DNA of 64,000 nucleotides, taken from assembly GCF_009936275.1 (NCBI RefSeq), contig NZ_AP019797.1:1747890-1811889 (forward strand). Direction: 5' to 3'. The DNA comes from Rhodothermus marinus (GTDB lineage: Bacteria > Bacteroidota > Rhodothermia > Rhodothermales > Rhodothermaceae). This document shows positions 43,130 through 50,985 of this stretch, in pieces. Each line of letters starts with the position of its first letter. Position 1 is the first letter of the stretch. The notes beneath the pieces were generated by a model. That model was not told the origin of the DNA. It ran no database searches and saw nothing but the letters and a program-made list of their open reading frames with translations. The position numbers were made by a program, and so were the translations under genes.

Positions 43130-43846
43130 ATGTATACGGTGATAAAGCGACTGGTGCTGGGCCTGACCTTGCTGAGCATGCCGGCCCTGGCCCAGCAACA
43201 CGGCCATCAAATGATGCGTCCGGACACCGCCCGCGGAATGATGCAGGGCGGCATGATGGGCCAGATGGGCATGATGATGCAGATGATGCCCCGCATGATG
43301 GGCATCATGCAGCAGGGCATGATGATGCAGAACCCGCTGCACCATGCCACCATGATGGCCTTTGTGCTTCCGGCGATGGCCGATACGCTGGGCCTTTCCG
43401 AGCAGCAGCAGCGCCAGCTTGGTGAACTCAAACAACGCATGCTGCAGGCGCATCGCGCCCGCCAGCAGGAGATCCGGCAGCACCAGCAGGCCCTGCAGGC
43501 GCTCTTTCAGAGCGAGCAGCAGCCCGATCCGGCCGCCCTGCGCGAGCACCTGCAGGCAATCGCCCGGCTGGAGGTAGATGACCGGCTGGCCCCCTACGAA
43601 ACCTTCCGCCAGATGCTCCAGGTGCTCAACGACGCGCAGCGCGAGCGCCTGCGCGGCATGCAGCCCCATCAGCTGATGGCCTACATGATGCGGCTGCCCA
43701 TGATGGAGATGATGCCGATGATGCACATGATGCACGGCCGCGAAGGCATGATGCAGATGATGCAGGGCGGCATGCCCATGCACCGACAGATGGAAGGACA
43801 ACACGGGCACGATCAGGACGGCCATCACCACCATCGTCCCCGTTGA
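43130..43846 (+). CDS. Met/His-rich CpxP/Spy/ZraP-like periplasmic metal-binding protein
   Basis: A 238-residue exported protein with a signal peptide ('LLSMPALAQQ'). The central helical region with 'LGLSEQQQRQLGELKQRML' and 'LNDAQRERLRGM' matches the LTXXQ/CpxP-ZraP type that senses or buffers metals and shields misfolded proteins. Flanking regions are dominated by Met ('MMGQMGMMMQMMP') and by a C-terminal His tail ('HGHDQDGHHHHRPR'), typical Cu(I)/Cu(II) ligands. It leads the operon and has a strong ribosome-binding site. The signal is likely copper but unproven. Confidence 0.82.
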   Translation: MYTVIKRLVLGLTLLSMPALAQQHGHQMMRPDTARGMMQGGMMGQMGMMMQMMPRMMGIMQQGMMMQNPLHHATMMAFVLPAMADTLGLSEQQQRQLGELKQRMLQAHRARQQEIRQHQQALQALFQSEQQPDPAALREHLQAIARLEVDDRLAPYETFRQMLQVLNDAQRERLRGMQPHQLMAYMMRLPMMEMMPMMHMMHGREGMMQMMQGGMPMHRQMEGQHGHDQDGHHHHRPR

Positions 43847-43862
43847 TTAAACGGAGAAGACC

Positions 43863-44093
43863 ATGTACGGACCACACATGTTCTGGGGCATGCACTGGGG
43901 GTGGTGGATCTTCTGGATCGTGGTGATCATCGCGCTGGTCTGGCTGCTCAGCCAGCGCCGGACCGGCGCGCCGCCCCCACCCCGGAAAGAATCGCCGCTG
44001 GAGCTGCTTCAGCGCCGCTACGCGGCGGGAGAAATCTCGACCGAAGAGTACGAGGAGCGTCGGGCCCGCCTGGAACGCGACCGGTTGGAATGA
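43863..44093 (+). CDS. SHOCT-domain small membrane protein
   Basis: A 76-residue protein. The N-terminus is a short Met/His/Trp-rich stretch and one transmembrane helix ('WWIFWIVVIIALVWLLS'). The C-terminal SHOCT motif is 'PLELLQRRYAAGEISTEEYEERRARL'. SHOCT domains are small C-terminal helical modules of unknown role. The methyltransferase start overlaps its stop (ATGA). Confidence 0.85.
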   Translation: MYGPHMFWGMHWGWWIFWIVVIIALVWLLSQRRTGAPPPPRKESPLELLQRRYAAGEISTEEYEERRARLERDRLE

Positions 44094-44767
44094 GCTCGTT
44101 CACTCAAAACCGGGTATCCGTCGAGCCGGAGGCCACGGCGTTTGCGCGGCGGGCCTACGACCGTGTGGCCGCCTGCTACGATCTGCTGGAGCTGCCGATG
44201 GAATGGCTGGCCTTCCGGCGCTGGCGGCGTCGTCTCTGGGAGGGCGTCCGGGGGCCGCGTGTACTTGAACTCGGCGTCGGCACCGGCAAGAACATCCCGT
44301 ACTACCCGCCAGAGGTCACGGTGACGGCCATCGACCTCTCCCCCCGCATGCTCGAGCGGGCACGTCGCCGGGCCGCCCGCTTTCCGGACCGGAGCGTCGA
44401 GCTGCTGGAAATGGACGCGCAGGCGCTGACCTTCCCGGACGACACGTTCGATGACGTCGCCGCTACGTTCGTCTTCTGCTCCGTCCCCGATCCGGTGCGA
44501 GGACTCCGGGAGGCGCTGCGCGTCACCCGGCCGGGCGGCCGGCTCCACCTGCTCGAACACATGCGTGTGCGCTCCGAACGTATCGGCCGGTGGATGGATC
44601 GGCTCGATCCCCTGATCTATCGCCTGACGGGCGTGCATATCGCCCGTCGCACCACGGAAAATGTACGGAAGGCCGACTGGGTGCTGGAACAGGAAGTGGA
44701 TCTGGCACCCGGCGGCCTCGTTCGTCATCTGGTAGCCCGTAAACCAACCAACCAGCAGGAGCCATGA
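44090..44767 (+). CDS. Class I SAM-dependent methyltransferase
   Basis: A 225-residue UbiE/phosphatidylethanolamine-methyltransferase-like enzyme. The SAM site 'VLELGVGTGKNIPYY', the acidic 'VTAIDLSPRML', and the motifs 'ATFVFCSVPDP' and 'RVTRPGGRLHLLEHM' are present. The substrate is unknown; relatives methylate lipids, quinones or metalloid compounds. It overlaps SHOCT and DUF302 genes by 4 bp on each side, so its role is tied to the metal operon. Confidence 0.88.
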   Translation: MSSFTQNRVSVEPEATAFARRAYDRVAACYDLLELPMEWLAFRRWRRRLWEGVRGPRVLELGVGTGKNIPYYPPEVTVTAIDLSPRMLERARRRAARFPDRSVELLEMDAQALTFPDDTFDDVAATFVFCSVPDPVRGLREALRVTRPGGRLHLLEHMRVRSERIGRWMDRLDPLIYRLTGVHIARRTTENVRKADWVLEQEVDLAPGGLVRHLVARKPTNQQEP

Positions 44768-45165
44768 GCGAAACGAAAACGGCCTACTACTTCGCCCGCA
44801 CGCTTCCGGTCAGCCTCGAAGAGGCCGAAGCCCGCGTGCGCGAACTGTTGCAGCAGGAAGGGTTCGGCGTGCTGACCGAAATCGACGTGCAGGCCACGCT
44901 GAAAAAGAAGCTGAACGTCGAGGTGCGCCCCTACAAGATCCTGGGCGCCTGCAATCCGCATTTTGCCCACCAGGCCCTGCAGGCCGAGCCGCACATCGGC
45001 ACGATGCTGCCCTGCAACGTGATCGTACGCCAGACCGACGACGGCCAGACCGAAGTGGCTGCCATCGACCCGGTGGCCTCCATGCAGGCCGTCGACAACC
45101 CGGCGCTGCGTCCGATCGCCGAGCAGGTGCGCGAGCGCCTGCAGCGCATCATTGAAAAACTTTAG
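44764..45165 (+). CDS. DUF302 family protein
   Basis: A 133-residue cytosolic DUF302 protein. The core 'LKKKLNVEVRPYKILGACNP' and 'GTMLPCNVIVRQ' is characteristic. The two Cys (in 'GACNP' and 'LPCNV') are conserved in the family and could bind a metal or cofactor. Function is not established. It overlaps the methyltransferase by 4 bp, and the next gene starts 10 bp downstream. Confidence 0.88.
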   Translation: MSETKTAYYFARTLPVSLEEAEARVRELLQQEGFGVLTEIDVQATLKKKLNVEVRPYKILGACNPHFAHQALQAEPHIGTMLPCNVIVRQTDDGQTEVAAIDPVASMQAVDNPALRPIAEQVRERLQRIIEKL

Positions 45166-45175
45166 CCCAAAAAAC

Positions 45176-46126
45176 ATGCGGTTTCTCCTCATGGGGTCGA
45201 TCCTGCTGACACTCGGCCTGCTGGCCGGGTGTACCGAAACCCCACCGGTTGCCGACAATCAGGTATTTGTTACGCTCTCGGCCCAGCAGGGCGTGGCCGT
45301 ACTACCACAACATGCTGTCTGGCCGGCCGGGGAGCAGATGACCTACCTCACGGTCGATCCGGAAGGCCGTCTTGTACTGGCCACCAGCAGCCGAGAAAAC
45401 CGGGTTTATGCCTTTGACGCCCGCGAGGGACGTCTGCTGGCCCGGATCCCGGTCGGCCGGACACCCAAGGGGGTCAAAATCGATCACGCCGGCCGGTGGG
45501 CGGCGGTCGCAAACGAGGGAGATGGGACATTGTCACTGATTGACCTGGCCACCCTGACGGTGGTAGACACCATCCGGGTGGGCCCCACCCCACACAACAG
45601 TGTCTTTTCTCCCGACGACAGTCTGTTGTATGTGACGCTACAGGGCGACAGCAGCGTTGCCGTGGTAGATGTGGTACGGCGCACCGTGATCGATCGCCTG
45701 CCGGCCGGACGTGCGCCCCACAACGTCGACCTTTCCCCCGACGGCCGTCGGCTGTACGTTTCGAACATCGGCAGCCGGGACCTGACCGTGATCGACCTGC
45801 CGACACGTCGCATCATCCGCCGGATCCCCCTGGCTCCGCCACACCATGGCGTCGATGCTACCCCGGACGGACGGTATGTGCTGGTCACCGGCATTGCCGG
45901 CCAGGTTGTCACGGTCATTGATGCCCGAAAACTGGAGGTGGTCAAGCAGATTGAAGTAGGCATCGGCCCCCATGGAGTGCGGGCCAGCCGGGACGGTCGA
46001 ACCGCCTACGTGGCCCTGGTGCCCCAGAACCGCGTGGCCATCCTCGATCTGACTACGCTTACCGTAGACCGCTATCTGGAGCCGGGCAACGGTCCCTTCT
46101 GGATTGCCATCCCTGGAAATCCCTGA
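45176..46126 (+). CDS. YVTN/YncE-type beta-propeller lipoprotein
   Basis: A 316-residue exported lipoprotein (lipobox 'LLAGCTE') made of repeated propeller blades, each with a 'D...VV.TI.VG..P.' pattern, for example 'VDTIRVGPTPHNSVFSPDDS' and 'VVKQIEVGIGPHGVRASRDG'. Such propellers bind partners or metals on the periplasmic side; some are nitrous-oxide-reductase-like or YncE-like. No catalytic motif is visible. ATG 45176 begins the signal; a TTG at 45152 is also in frame. The MCO gene follows at 12 bp. Confidence 0.85.
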   Translation: MRFLLMGSILLTLGLLAGCTETPPVADNQVFVTLSAQQGVAVLPQHAVWPAGEQMTYLTVDPEGRLVLATSSRENRVYAFDAREGRLLARIPVGRTPKGVKIDHAGRWAAVANEGDGTLSLIDLATLTVVDTIRVGPTPHNSVFSPDDSLLYVTLQGDSSVAVVDVVRRTVIDRLPAGRAPHNVDLSPDGRRLYVSNIGSRDLTVIDLPTRRIIRRIPLAPPHHGVDATPDGRYVLVTGIAGQVVTVIDARKLEVVKQIEVGIGPHGVRASRDGRTAYVALVPQNRVAILDLTTLTVDRYLEPGNGPFWIAIPGNP

Positions 46127-46138
46127 CCTGGCCCTGCT

Positions 46139-47575
46139 ATGCCCGACCGCCGCACGTTTCTACGCGCGTTGCTGGGCACGACGGCTGCCCTGGCGGTGCC
46201 CGGTCTATGGACGGCCGGGTGCCGTCGGGAGCCGGCCGACGCCGCCACCATCGCGCCCTCGCTACGCCGAGATACGCCGACCGGTCCCACCCGCACCGTT
46301 CGACTTCGAGCGGAGGAGATCGAAGTCGAGGTCGCACCGGGGCACGTCTACCGCACCTGGGGCTACAACGGCGCCTTCCCCGGGCCGGAGCTTCGGGTGC
46401 GCGAGGGCGAACAGCTGCAGGTCGTGGTCGAGAACCACCTGCCTGAAGGGACTACCATCCACTGGCACGGCGTGCCGGTCCCCAATGCCATGGACGGCGT
46501 GCCCGGTCTGACGCAGGACCCCATCGCGCCGGGCCAGACGTTCACCTATACGTTCGTGGCCGCTCCCTCCGGTAGCTATCTTTACCACAGCCACGTGGGC
46601 CTGCAGCTCGATCGCGGTCTGCTCGGCGCTTTAATTATCGAAGAAACGACTCCCCATGTCTCCTACGACCGGGAGTACACGCTGGTGCTGGACGACTTCC
46701 TACCGGGTGAACCCCGGCCGCTCACCGCTGCGACGCCCGGTATGCGGGGCCGGGGCATGATGGGACGCGGGATGATGGGCGGCATGATGGGTGTGCAGGT
46801 GCCCCCGTACGCCGGTTCACTCATCAACGGCCGCCTGCCCGAGGCGGCTCCGGTCTTCGAAGTGCGGCGTGGCGAGCGGGTGCGCCTCCGCCTGCTGAAT
46901 CCCTCCGGGGCCAGCACCTTTCGCTTTGCCATCGACGGCCATGCGATGCTCGTCACCCATGCCGATGGCCGCCCGGTCGAACCCGTCCGCGTCGACAACC
47001 TGCTCATCGGAATGGGCGAACGCTACGACGTAATCATCGAAGCCGACAACCCCGGTCGCTGGGCCATTGTGGCCGTTCCGGTCGAGGGCACGCACCCGCC
47101 GGCCCGGGCCGTGCTCCACTACCGGGAAAGCCGGGCACGCGGCCTGCTCTTCGGCCTGCCCGAAACACTCCGCGGCCGTCCGCTCGACTACAGCGATCTG
47201 AAATGCCTCGAAATGCTACCGGCACAGCGGCCGGATCGCTCCTTCGATCTGCTGCTTTCAGGCGGCATGATGATGGACCCGCGCTGGACAATCAACGGCC
47301 AGGCCTATCCGGACGCTGAGCCGCTGGAAATCGCCCGGGGCGAGCGCGTGCGCTTCCGCATGGTCAACCACAGCATGATGCTGCACCCGATGCACCTGCA
47401 CGGCCACTTCTTCCGCGTGGGCGATGCCCTGAAAGATACCGTGCTGGTGCCGCCGCATATAGGACGTGTCGTGTTCGACTTTGTGGCCGACAACCCCGGA
47501 CGCTGGTTCTTCCACTGCCACAACCTCTACCACCTCGAAAGCGGCATGGCCCGCGAAGTCCGCTACCGCGCCTGA
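46139..47575 (+). CDS. Multicopper oxidase (second, CueO/SufI-like)
   Basis: A 478-residue Tat-exported oxidase ('RRTFLRALLG') followed by Cys in 'TAGCRRE', so possibly a lipoprotein. Copper-ligand motifs are 'TIHWHGVPV' (about residue 107), 'YLYHSHVGLQ' (about 149), 'HPMHLHGHFF' (about 416) and 'FFHCHNLYHLESGM' (about 459). A Met-rich loop (about residues 201-220, 'GMMGRGMMGGMMG') suggests cuprous oxidase activity. It is distinct from the copA-like enzyme 7 kb away. It is last in the operon, and its stop abuts the convergent dioxygenase stop. Confidence 0.92.
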   Translation: MPDRRTFLRALLGTTAALAVPGLWTAGCRREPADAATIAPSLRRDTPTGPTRTVRLRAEEIEVEVAPGHVYRTWGYNGAFPGPELRVREGEQLQVVVENHLPEGTTIHWHGVPVPNAMDGVPGLTQDPIAPGQTFTYTFVAAPSGSYLYHSHVGLQLDRGLLGALIIEETTPHVSYDREYTLVLDDFLPGEPRPLTAATPGMRGRGMMGRGMMGGMMGVQVPPYAGSLINGRLPEAAPVFEVRRGERVRLRLLNPSGASTFRFAIDGHAMLVTHADGRPVEPVRVDNLLIGMGERYDVIIEADNPGRWAIVAVPVEGTHPPARAVLHYRESRARGLLFGLPETLRGRPLDYSDLKCLEMLPAQRPDRSFDLLLSGGMMMDPRWTINGQAYPDAEPLEIARGERVRFRMVNHSMMLHPMHLHGHFFRVGDALKDTVLVPPHIGRVVFDFVADNPGRWFFHCHNLYHLESGMAREVRYRA

Positions 47576-48529
47576 TCAGGTCCACGCCGCCGGTTCGGGC
47601 ACCCGAAGTGGCGGCAGCGCCGCTTCGATGTCGGCCCGGTGCGGCTCCAGCCAGGGCGGCAGCACCAGCTTTTCGCCCAGGTGGGCCGGCTCCTCGTCGC
47701 GGGCAAAACCGGGTCCGTCGGTGGCCAGCTCGAAGAGCACACCACCCGGCTCCCGGAAATAAACCGAGGTGAACCAGAACCGGTCGATCAGCCCGGTCGG
47801 CCGAAGACCGGCCTCGGCCAGCGCCCGCCGTAACCCGTCCTCCTCGGCTACGTCGCGCGTGCGCCAGGCCACGTGATGCACACCGCCTCGCCCATCACGC
47901 CCCGACATGGCGCCGGGCAGCACCTGCACGTCCACCAGCTGCCCCGGCGCACCTTCCTCGACGGCGTAGCGATACCAGACTCCTTCTGCTGCAAGGCGCC
48001 GGAAGCCCAGGTGTTCGGTCAGCACCTGCTCGGTGGGCGCCAGCTCCCGCTCCCAGAGCTGCACCGAGTGAAAGCCCCGCAGTTGATGCGCGGGCGGCAC
48101 CGGACTGTCGTCCCAGGGCACGAACGGCCGCTCCTGCTCGGTCGCCACCAGCGCCAGCCGGAGCCCGTGTGGATCCTGAAAGCGCAACACCGCCTCCCCA
48201 AAGGGCGAGGTGGTCGGCTCGAAGGCCACCCCATAGCGGGTCAGGCGCTGCTGCCAGTAATCCAGACTCTCGGGGTGCACGGCGAACGCCACCGTCATCA
48301 CGCGTCCCGTCCCCTCACGAGCGGGCGGCAGGTCCGGCCACGGGAAGAACGTCAGGTCGGTACCTGGCGTCCCGGCCCCGTCCGCATAGAACAGATGATA
48401 GGTGGTGGGATCGTCCTGATTGACCGACCGCTTCACCAGTCGCAGCCCCAGCACCCCGACGTAGAAATCAAGGTTCTCCTGAGCCGGACCGCAGATTGCC
48501 GTCACGTGATGAATTCCGTGCACGCCCAT
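47576..48529 (-). CDS. VOC-family ring-cleaving dioxygenase-like protein (PcpA/MhqO type)
   Basis: A 317-residue protein with two tandem vicinal-oxygen-chelate domains ('GIHHVTAICG' and 'GFHSVQLWE'), and late metal ligands in 'GGVHHVAWRTRD' and 'EPGGVLFELATDGPGF'. Relatives are Fe(II) hydroquinone dioxygenases (PcpA/MhqO). A quinone-detoxification role fits the neighbouring stress genes, but the substrate is not known. The stop lies directly beside the MCO stop. Confidence 0.85.
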   Translation of the reverse strand: MGVHGIHHVTAICGPAQENLDFYVGVLGLRLVKRSVNQDDPTTYHLFYADGAGTPGTDLTFFPWPDLPPAREGTGRVMTVAFAVHPESLDYWQQRLTRYGVAFEPTTSPFGEAVLRFQDPHGLRLALVATEQERPFVPWDDSPVPPAHQLRGFHSVQLWERELAPTEQVLTEHLGFRRLAAEGVWYRYAVEEGAPGQLVDVQVLPGAMSGRDGRGGVHHVAWRTRDVAEEDGLRRALAEAGLRPTGLIDRFWFTSVYFREPGGVLFELATDGPGFARDEEPAHLGEKLVLPPWLEPHRADIEAALPPLRVPEPAAWT

Positions 48530-48610
48530 GGTCGCTCCGGAAGTGGCTCTCCTTTCCGGTTAGAACCGGCCGGATCGCACACTTGTTGCAACAGACAAGT
48601 AACAGCAGGC

Positions 48611-49051
48611 TCAAGTGGCGGTCGTGCCGGTCCAGGACGGCGGGTCGCTGGCCGGGAACGACTCCTCGCCGGCCTCCTGCACTTCGTCCAGCGGTTCATC
48701 GGCGGGCAGCGTTACCAGGAGAGCCCGGCAGGCCGTCGTGCCCGGAATATGCAGACGGTGTCCGCTTCCTGACGTATCCTCGAAAAGGACGGCTTCGCCC
48801 GGACCGAAGCGCCGGGGGGCCTGATCGGGTACGATCACGTCGATCTCCCCTTCCAGCACCACCAGTAACTGCCGGGTGCCCACCGTACGCCAGTCGTGCG
48901 CATGCCCGGCCGGCGCTTCCAGGAATTGAATATGCCCGGCCGACCAGCGCTTGGAAAGCAATCCATCGGCACCGGCATCCCGAAGCTTCAGTTCCCATCG
49001 GCCGAAAACGGCCCGCCCATCCGGGCCGGTATAAACACGGGTGATCTGCAT
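48611..49051 (-). CDS. Cupin-domain protein
   Basis: A 146-residue single-cupin protein. 'GHAHDWRTVG' and 'VLEGEIDVIVPDQAPRRFGPG' form the two cupin motifs, with His residues for a metal. The C-terminal tail 'ESFPASDPPSW' is a short motif seen at the end of many unrelated small bacterial proteins. The ligand is unknown. It lies 81 bp upstream of the VOC dioxygenase gene on the same strand. Confidence 0.8.
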   Translation of the reverse strand: MQITRVYTGPDGRAVFGRWELKLRDAGADGLLSKRWSAGHIQFLEAPAGHAHDWRTVGTRQLLVVLEGEIDVIVPDQAPRRFGPGEAVLFEDTSGSGHRLHIPGTTACRALLVTLPADEPLDEVQEAGEESFPASDPPSWTGTTAT

Positions 49052-49173
49052 GGCGGTTGCGCTTTATGTTTTTCACCACAGGCTTTCAATGATCTTACGC
49101 GCAACCCGAAAGCAGGTCAACGACGCAATTGCTACAGATAGGATAAAAAAGTACGGCGGTGCCTGCGCGGGCT

Positions 49174-50901
49174 CTATGCATACGAGCGCCTGAGGGGGAG
49201 CTCGGGTACGAACCAGGTGGCGATCAGTCCGGCCACAACCAGCGCCAGCACGTAGCGATAGATGCGGCCGATGGCTTCGGCGAACGCCCGACGCAACTGC
49301 TGGAGCACCTGCTCCCGAGCCTGGCCGATCTCCCGCTGAATCAGCGCCTGCAGGGCCTCGGTCGAAGCTTCGCGGCGGGCCGCCTCCTGCAGACGTGCCT
49401 TCACGGTAGGCGGCAGCGGTGCAGCCTGAAGCGTCCGCGCCAGCCGGCCGTCGTCGTGGGATGCCAGCGCGGTTTCGATCTGCACGGCCAGCGAATCGAA
49501 CCGGGCCTGAACGGCCTCCAGCCCACCCCGCTGCCCTTCCTGAAATCCGAGCTGTGCAGTCGCCTCCTGCGGCACATACGCCGCCAGCGAAGCGGCCAGC
49601 ACGGTACCCATGACGGCCGTTCCCACCACCCCGCCGATCTGACGGGCAAGCATGGCCGCGCTGGTGGCCTGTCCCAGCCTGCGCACGTCCACGGCGTTCT
49701 GAATGGCCAGCGGAAACAGCGGCATGGTCGGTCCCAGTCCCAGCCCGCACAGCGCCAGGTAGAGCGCCACAAGCCCGGGCGGCGTCTCCGGTGTGAGCGT
49801 CGTCAGCAGCCCCACGGCCACCAGCACGAGCAGCTCACCGCCCAGCATGAAGCGCCGGTAGTGTCCGAAGCGCGAGACCAGCTGACCGGAGACGGTCGAA
49901 CCCGTGGCCACGCCCAGCGAGAAAGGGATCATGCTGAGCCCGGCCACCGTGGCCGAAACGCCGGCCACGTTGATCAGAAATAGCGGCGCGAACAGCACGA
50001 TGTTCAGAAAGGCCGCGCCCATCAGAAACAGCGCAATGACCGAAGTCGTGAAGACGCGCTCGCGGAACAGCTCCAGGTCCAAGATTGGCGAAGGCGAGCG
50101 CCGGGCCTGCCGCACGAACAGCACCAGAAGCAGCGCGGCCAGCACGAACAGGCCGATGGTCTCCGGCGCGTCCCAGGGATGCGCCTGTTTGTCGAGTTGC
50201 AGGGCCAGTACGAGCGCGGCCAGCGCCCCGGAAAACAGCACCGTCGAGTTCCAGTCCAGCACGCGATGCGTAGCCGGCGGCTGAAGCGTCGGCATCTTGC
50301 TCCAGATGAAGCCAAGCGCGAGCAGGCCGAACGGAAGGTTCACGTAAAAGACCCAGCGCCAGCCTTCGATGCCCGGCACCAGCACGTCACCATGGTCGGT
50401 CAGCACGCCCCCGATGAACGGGCCCAGCACGCTCGCCAGCGCAAAGACGGCCCCCACGAAGCCCTGGTAGCGTCCGCGTTCGGCCGGAGGAAACAGATCG
50501 GCGATGATGATGAAGGCCAGCGAAAACAGTCCGCCGCCGCCCAGTCCCTGCAGTGCCCGAAAGACGATGAGCTGATTCATCCCGTCGCCCAGAAGCGGCA
50601 GCGGCCCGAACTCTCCGGCCAGCCCGCACAGAAACGAGCCGCCCAGGAAAATGCCGATGGCCGCCAGTTCGATAGCTTTACGGCTGTAGAGATCGGCCAG
50701 TTTGCCGTAGATAGGGGTCGCGACGGTGAACGTGAGCAGGTAGATCGTAACGATCCAGGCGTAGCGGTCCAGTCCCTGCAGGTCGGCCACGATGCGCGGG
50801 AGGGCCGTCGCCACGATGGTCTGGTCCAGTGCGCCCAGAAACAGCGCCAGCAGCACCCCGGCCAGCGTGTAGCGGCGTTCGGGCGAAGCGAGCAGGTTCA
50901 C
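49174..50901 (-). CDS. MFS drug exporter, DHA2 (EmrB/QacA) family
   Basis: A 575-residue protein with about 14 hydrophobic segments. The motif 'LDQTIVATALPRI' in TM1 and 'RALQGLGGGGLFSLAF' are diagnostic of the 14-TMS drug:H+ antiporters. A long soluble loop rich in Arg and Glu precedes the last segment. The start is GTG 50901. It lies 84 bp downstream of merA on the same strand, so it may be part of the mercury operon, but its substrate is unknown. Confidence 0.9.
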   Translation of the reverse strand: MNLLASPERRYTLAGVLLALFLGALDQTIVATALPRIVADLQGLDRYAWIVTIYLLTFTVATPIYGKLADLYSRKAIELAAIGIFLGGSFLCGLAGEFGPLPLLGDGMNQLIVFRALQGLGGGGLFSLAFIIIADLFPPAERGRYQGFVGAVFALASVLGPFIGGVLTDHGDVLVPGIEGWRWVFYVNLPFGLLALGFIWSKMPTLQPPATHRVLDWNSTVLFSGALAALVLALQLDKQAHPWDAPETIGLFVLAALLLVLFVRQARRSPSPILDLELFRERVFTTSVIALFLMGAAFLNIVLFAPLFLINVAGVSATVAGLSMIPFSLGVATGSTVSGQLVSRFGHYRRFMLGGELLVLVAVGLLTTLTPETPPGLVALYLALCGLGLGPTMPLFPLAIQNAVDVRRLGQATSAAMLARQIGGVVGTAVMGTVLAASLAAYVPQEATAQLGFQEGQRGGLEAVQARFDSLAVQIETALASHDDGRLARTLQAAPLPPTVKARLQEAARREASTEALQALIQREIGQAREQVLQQLRRAFAEAIGRIYRYVLALVVAGLIATWFVPELPLRRSYA

Positions 50902-50985
50902 GGCAACGCGTTCGGTTAGCAGCCGTCCGTCGATAAACGCCCGAGCGCCCGCGTGATTCCGGCTGACCTGTTGTTTACCCGAGTT

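Noticed and set aside
43200..43330. ATG-rich tandem pattern suggesting a DNA repeat
   Set aside because: The pattern reflects the Met-rich coding sequence (ATG codons) in the CpxP/ZraP-like gene, and is not a separate repeat.
45229..45417. Small open frames overlapping the beta-propeller gene
   Set aside because: They are short frames in the alternative phase, with no ribosome-binding site and no conserved residues.
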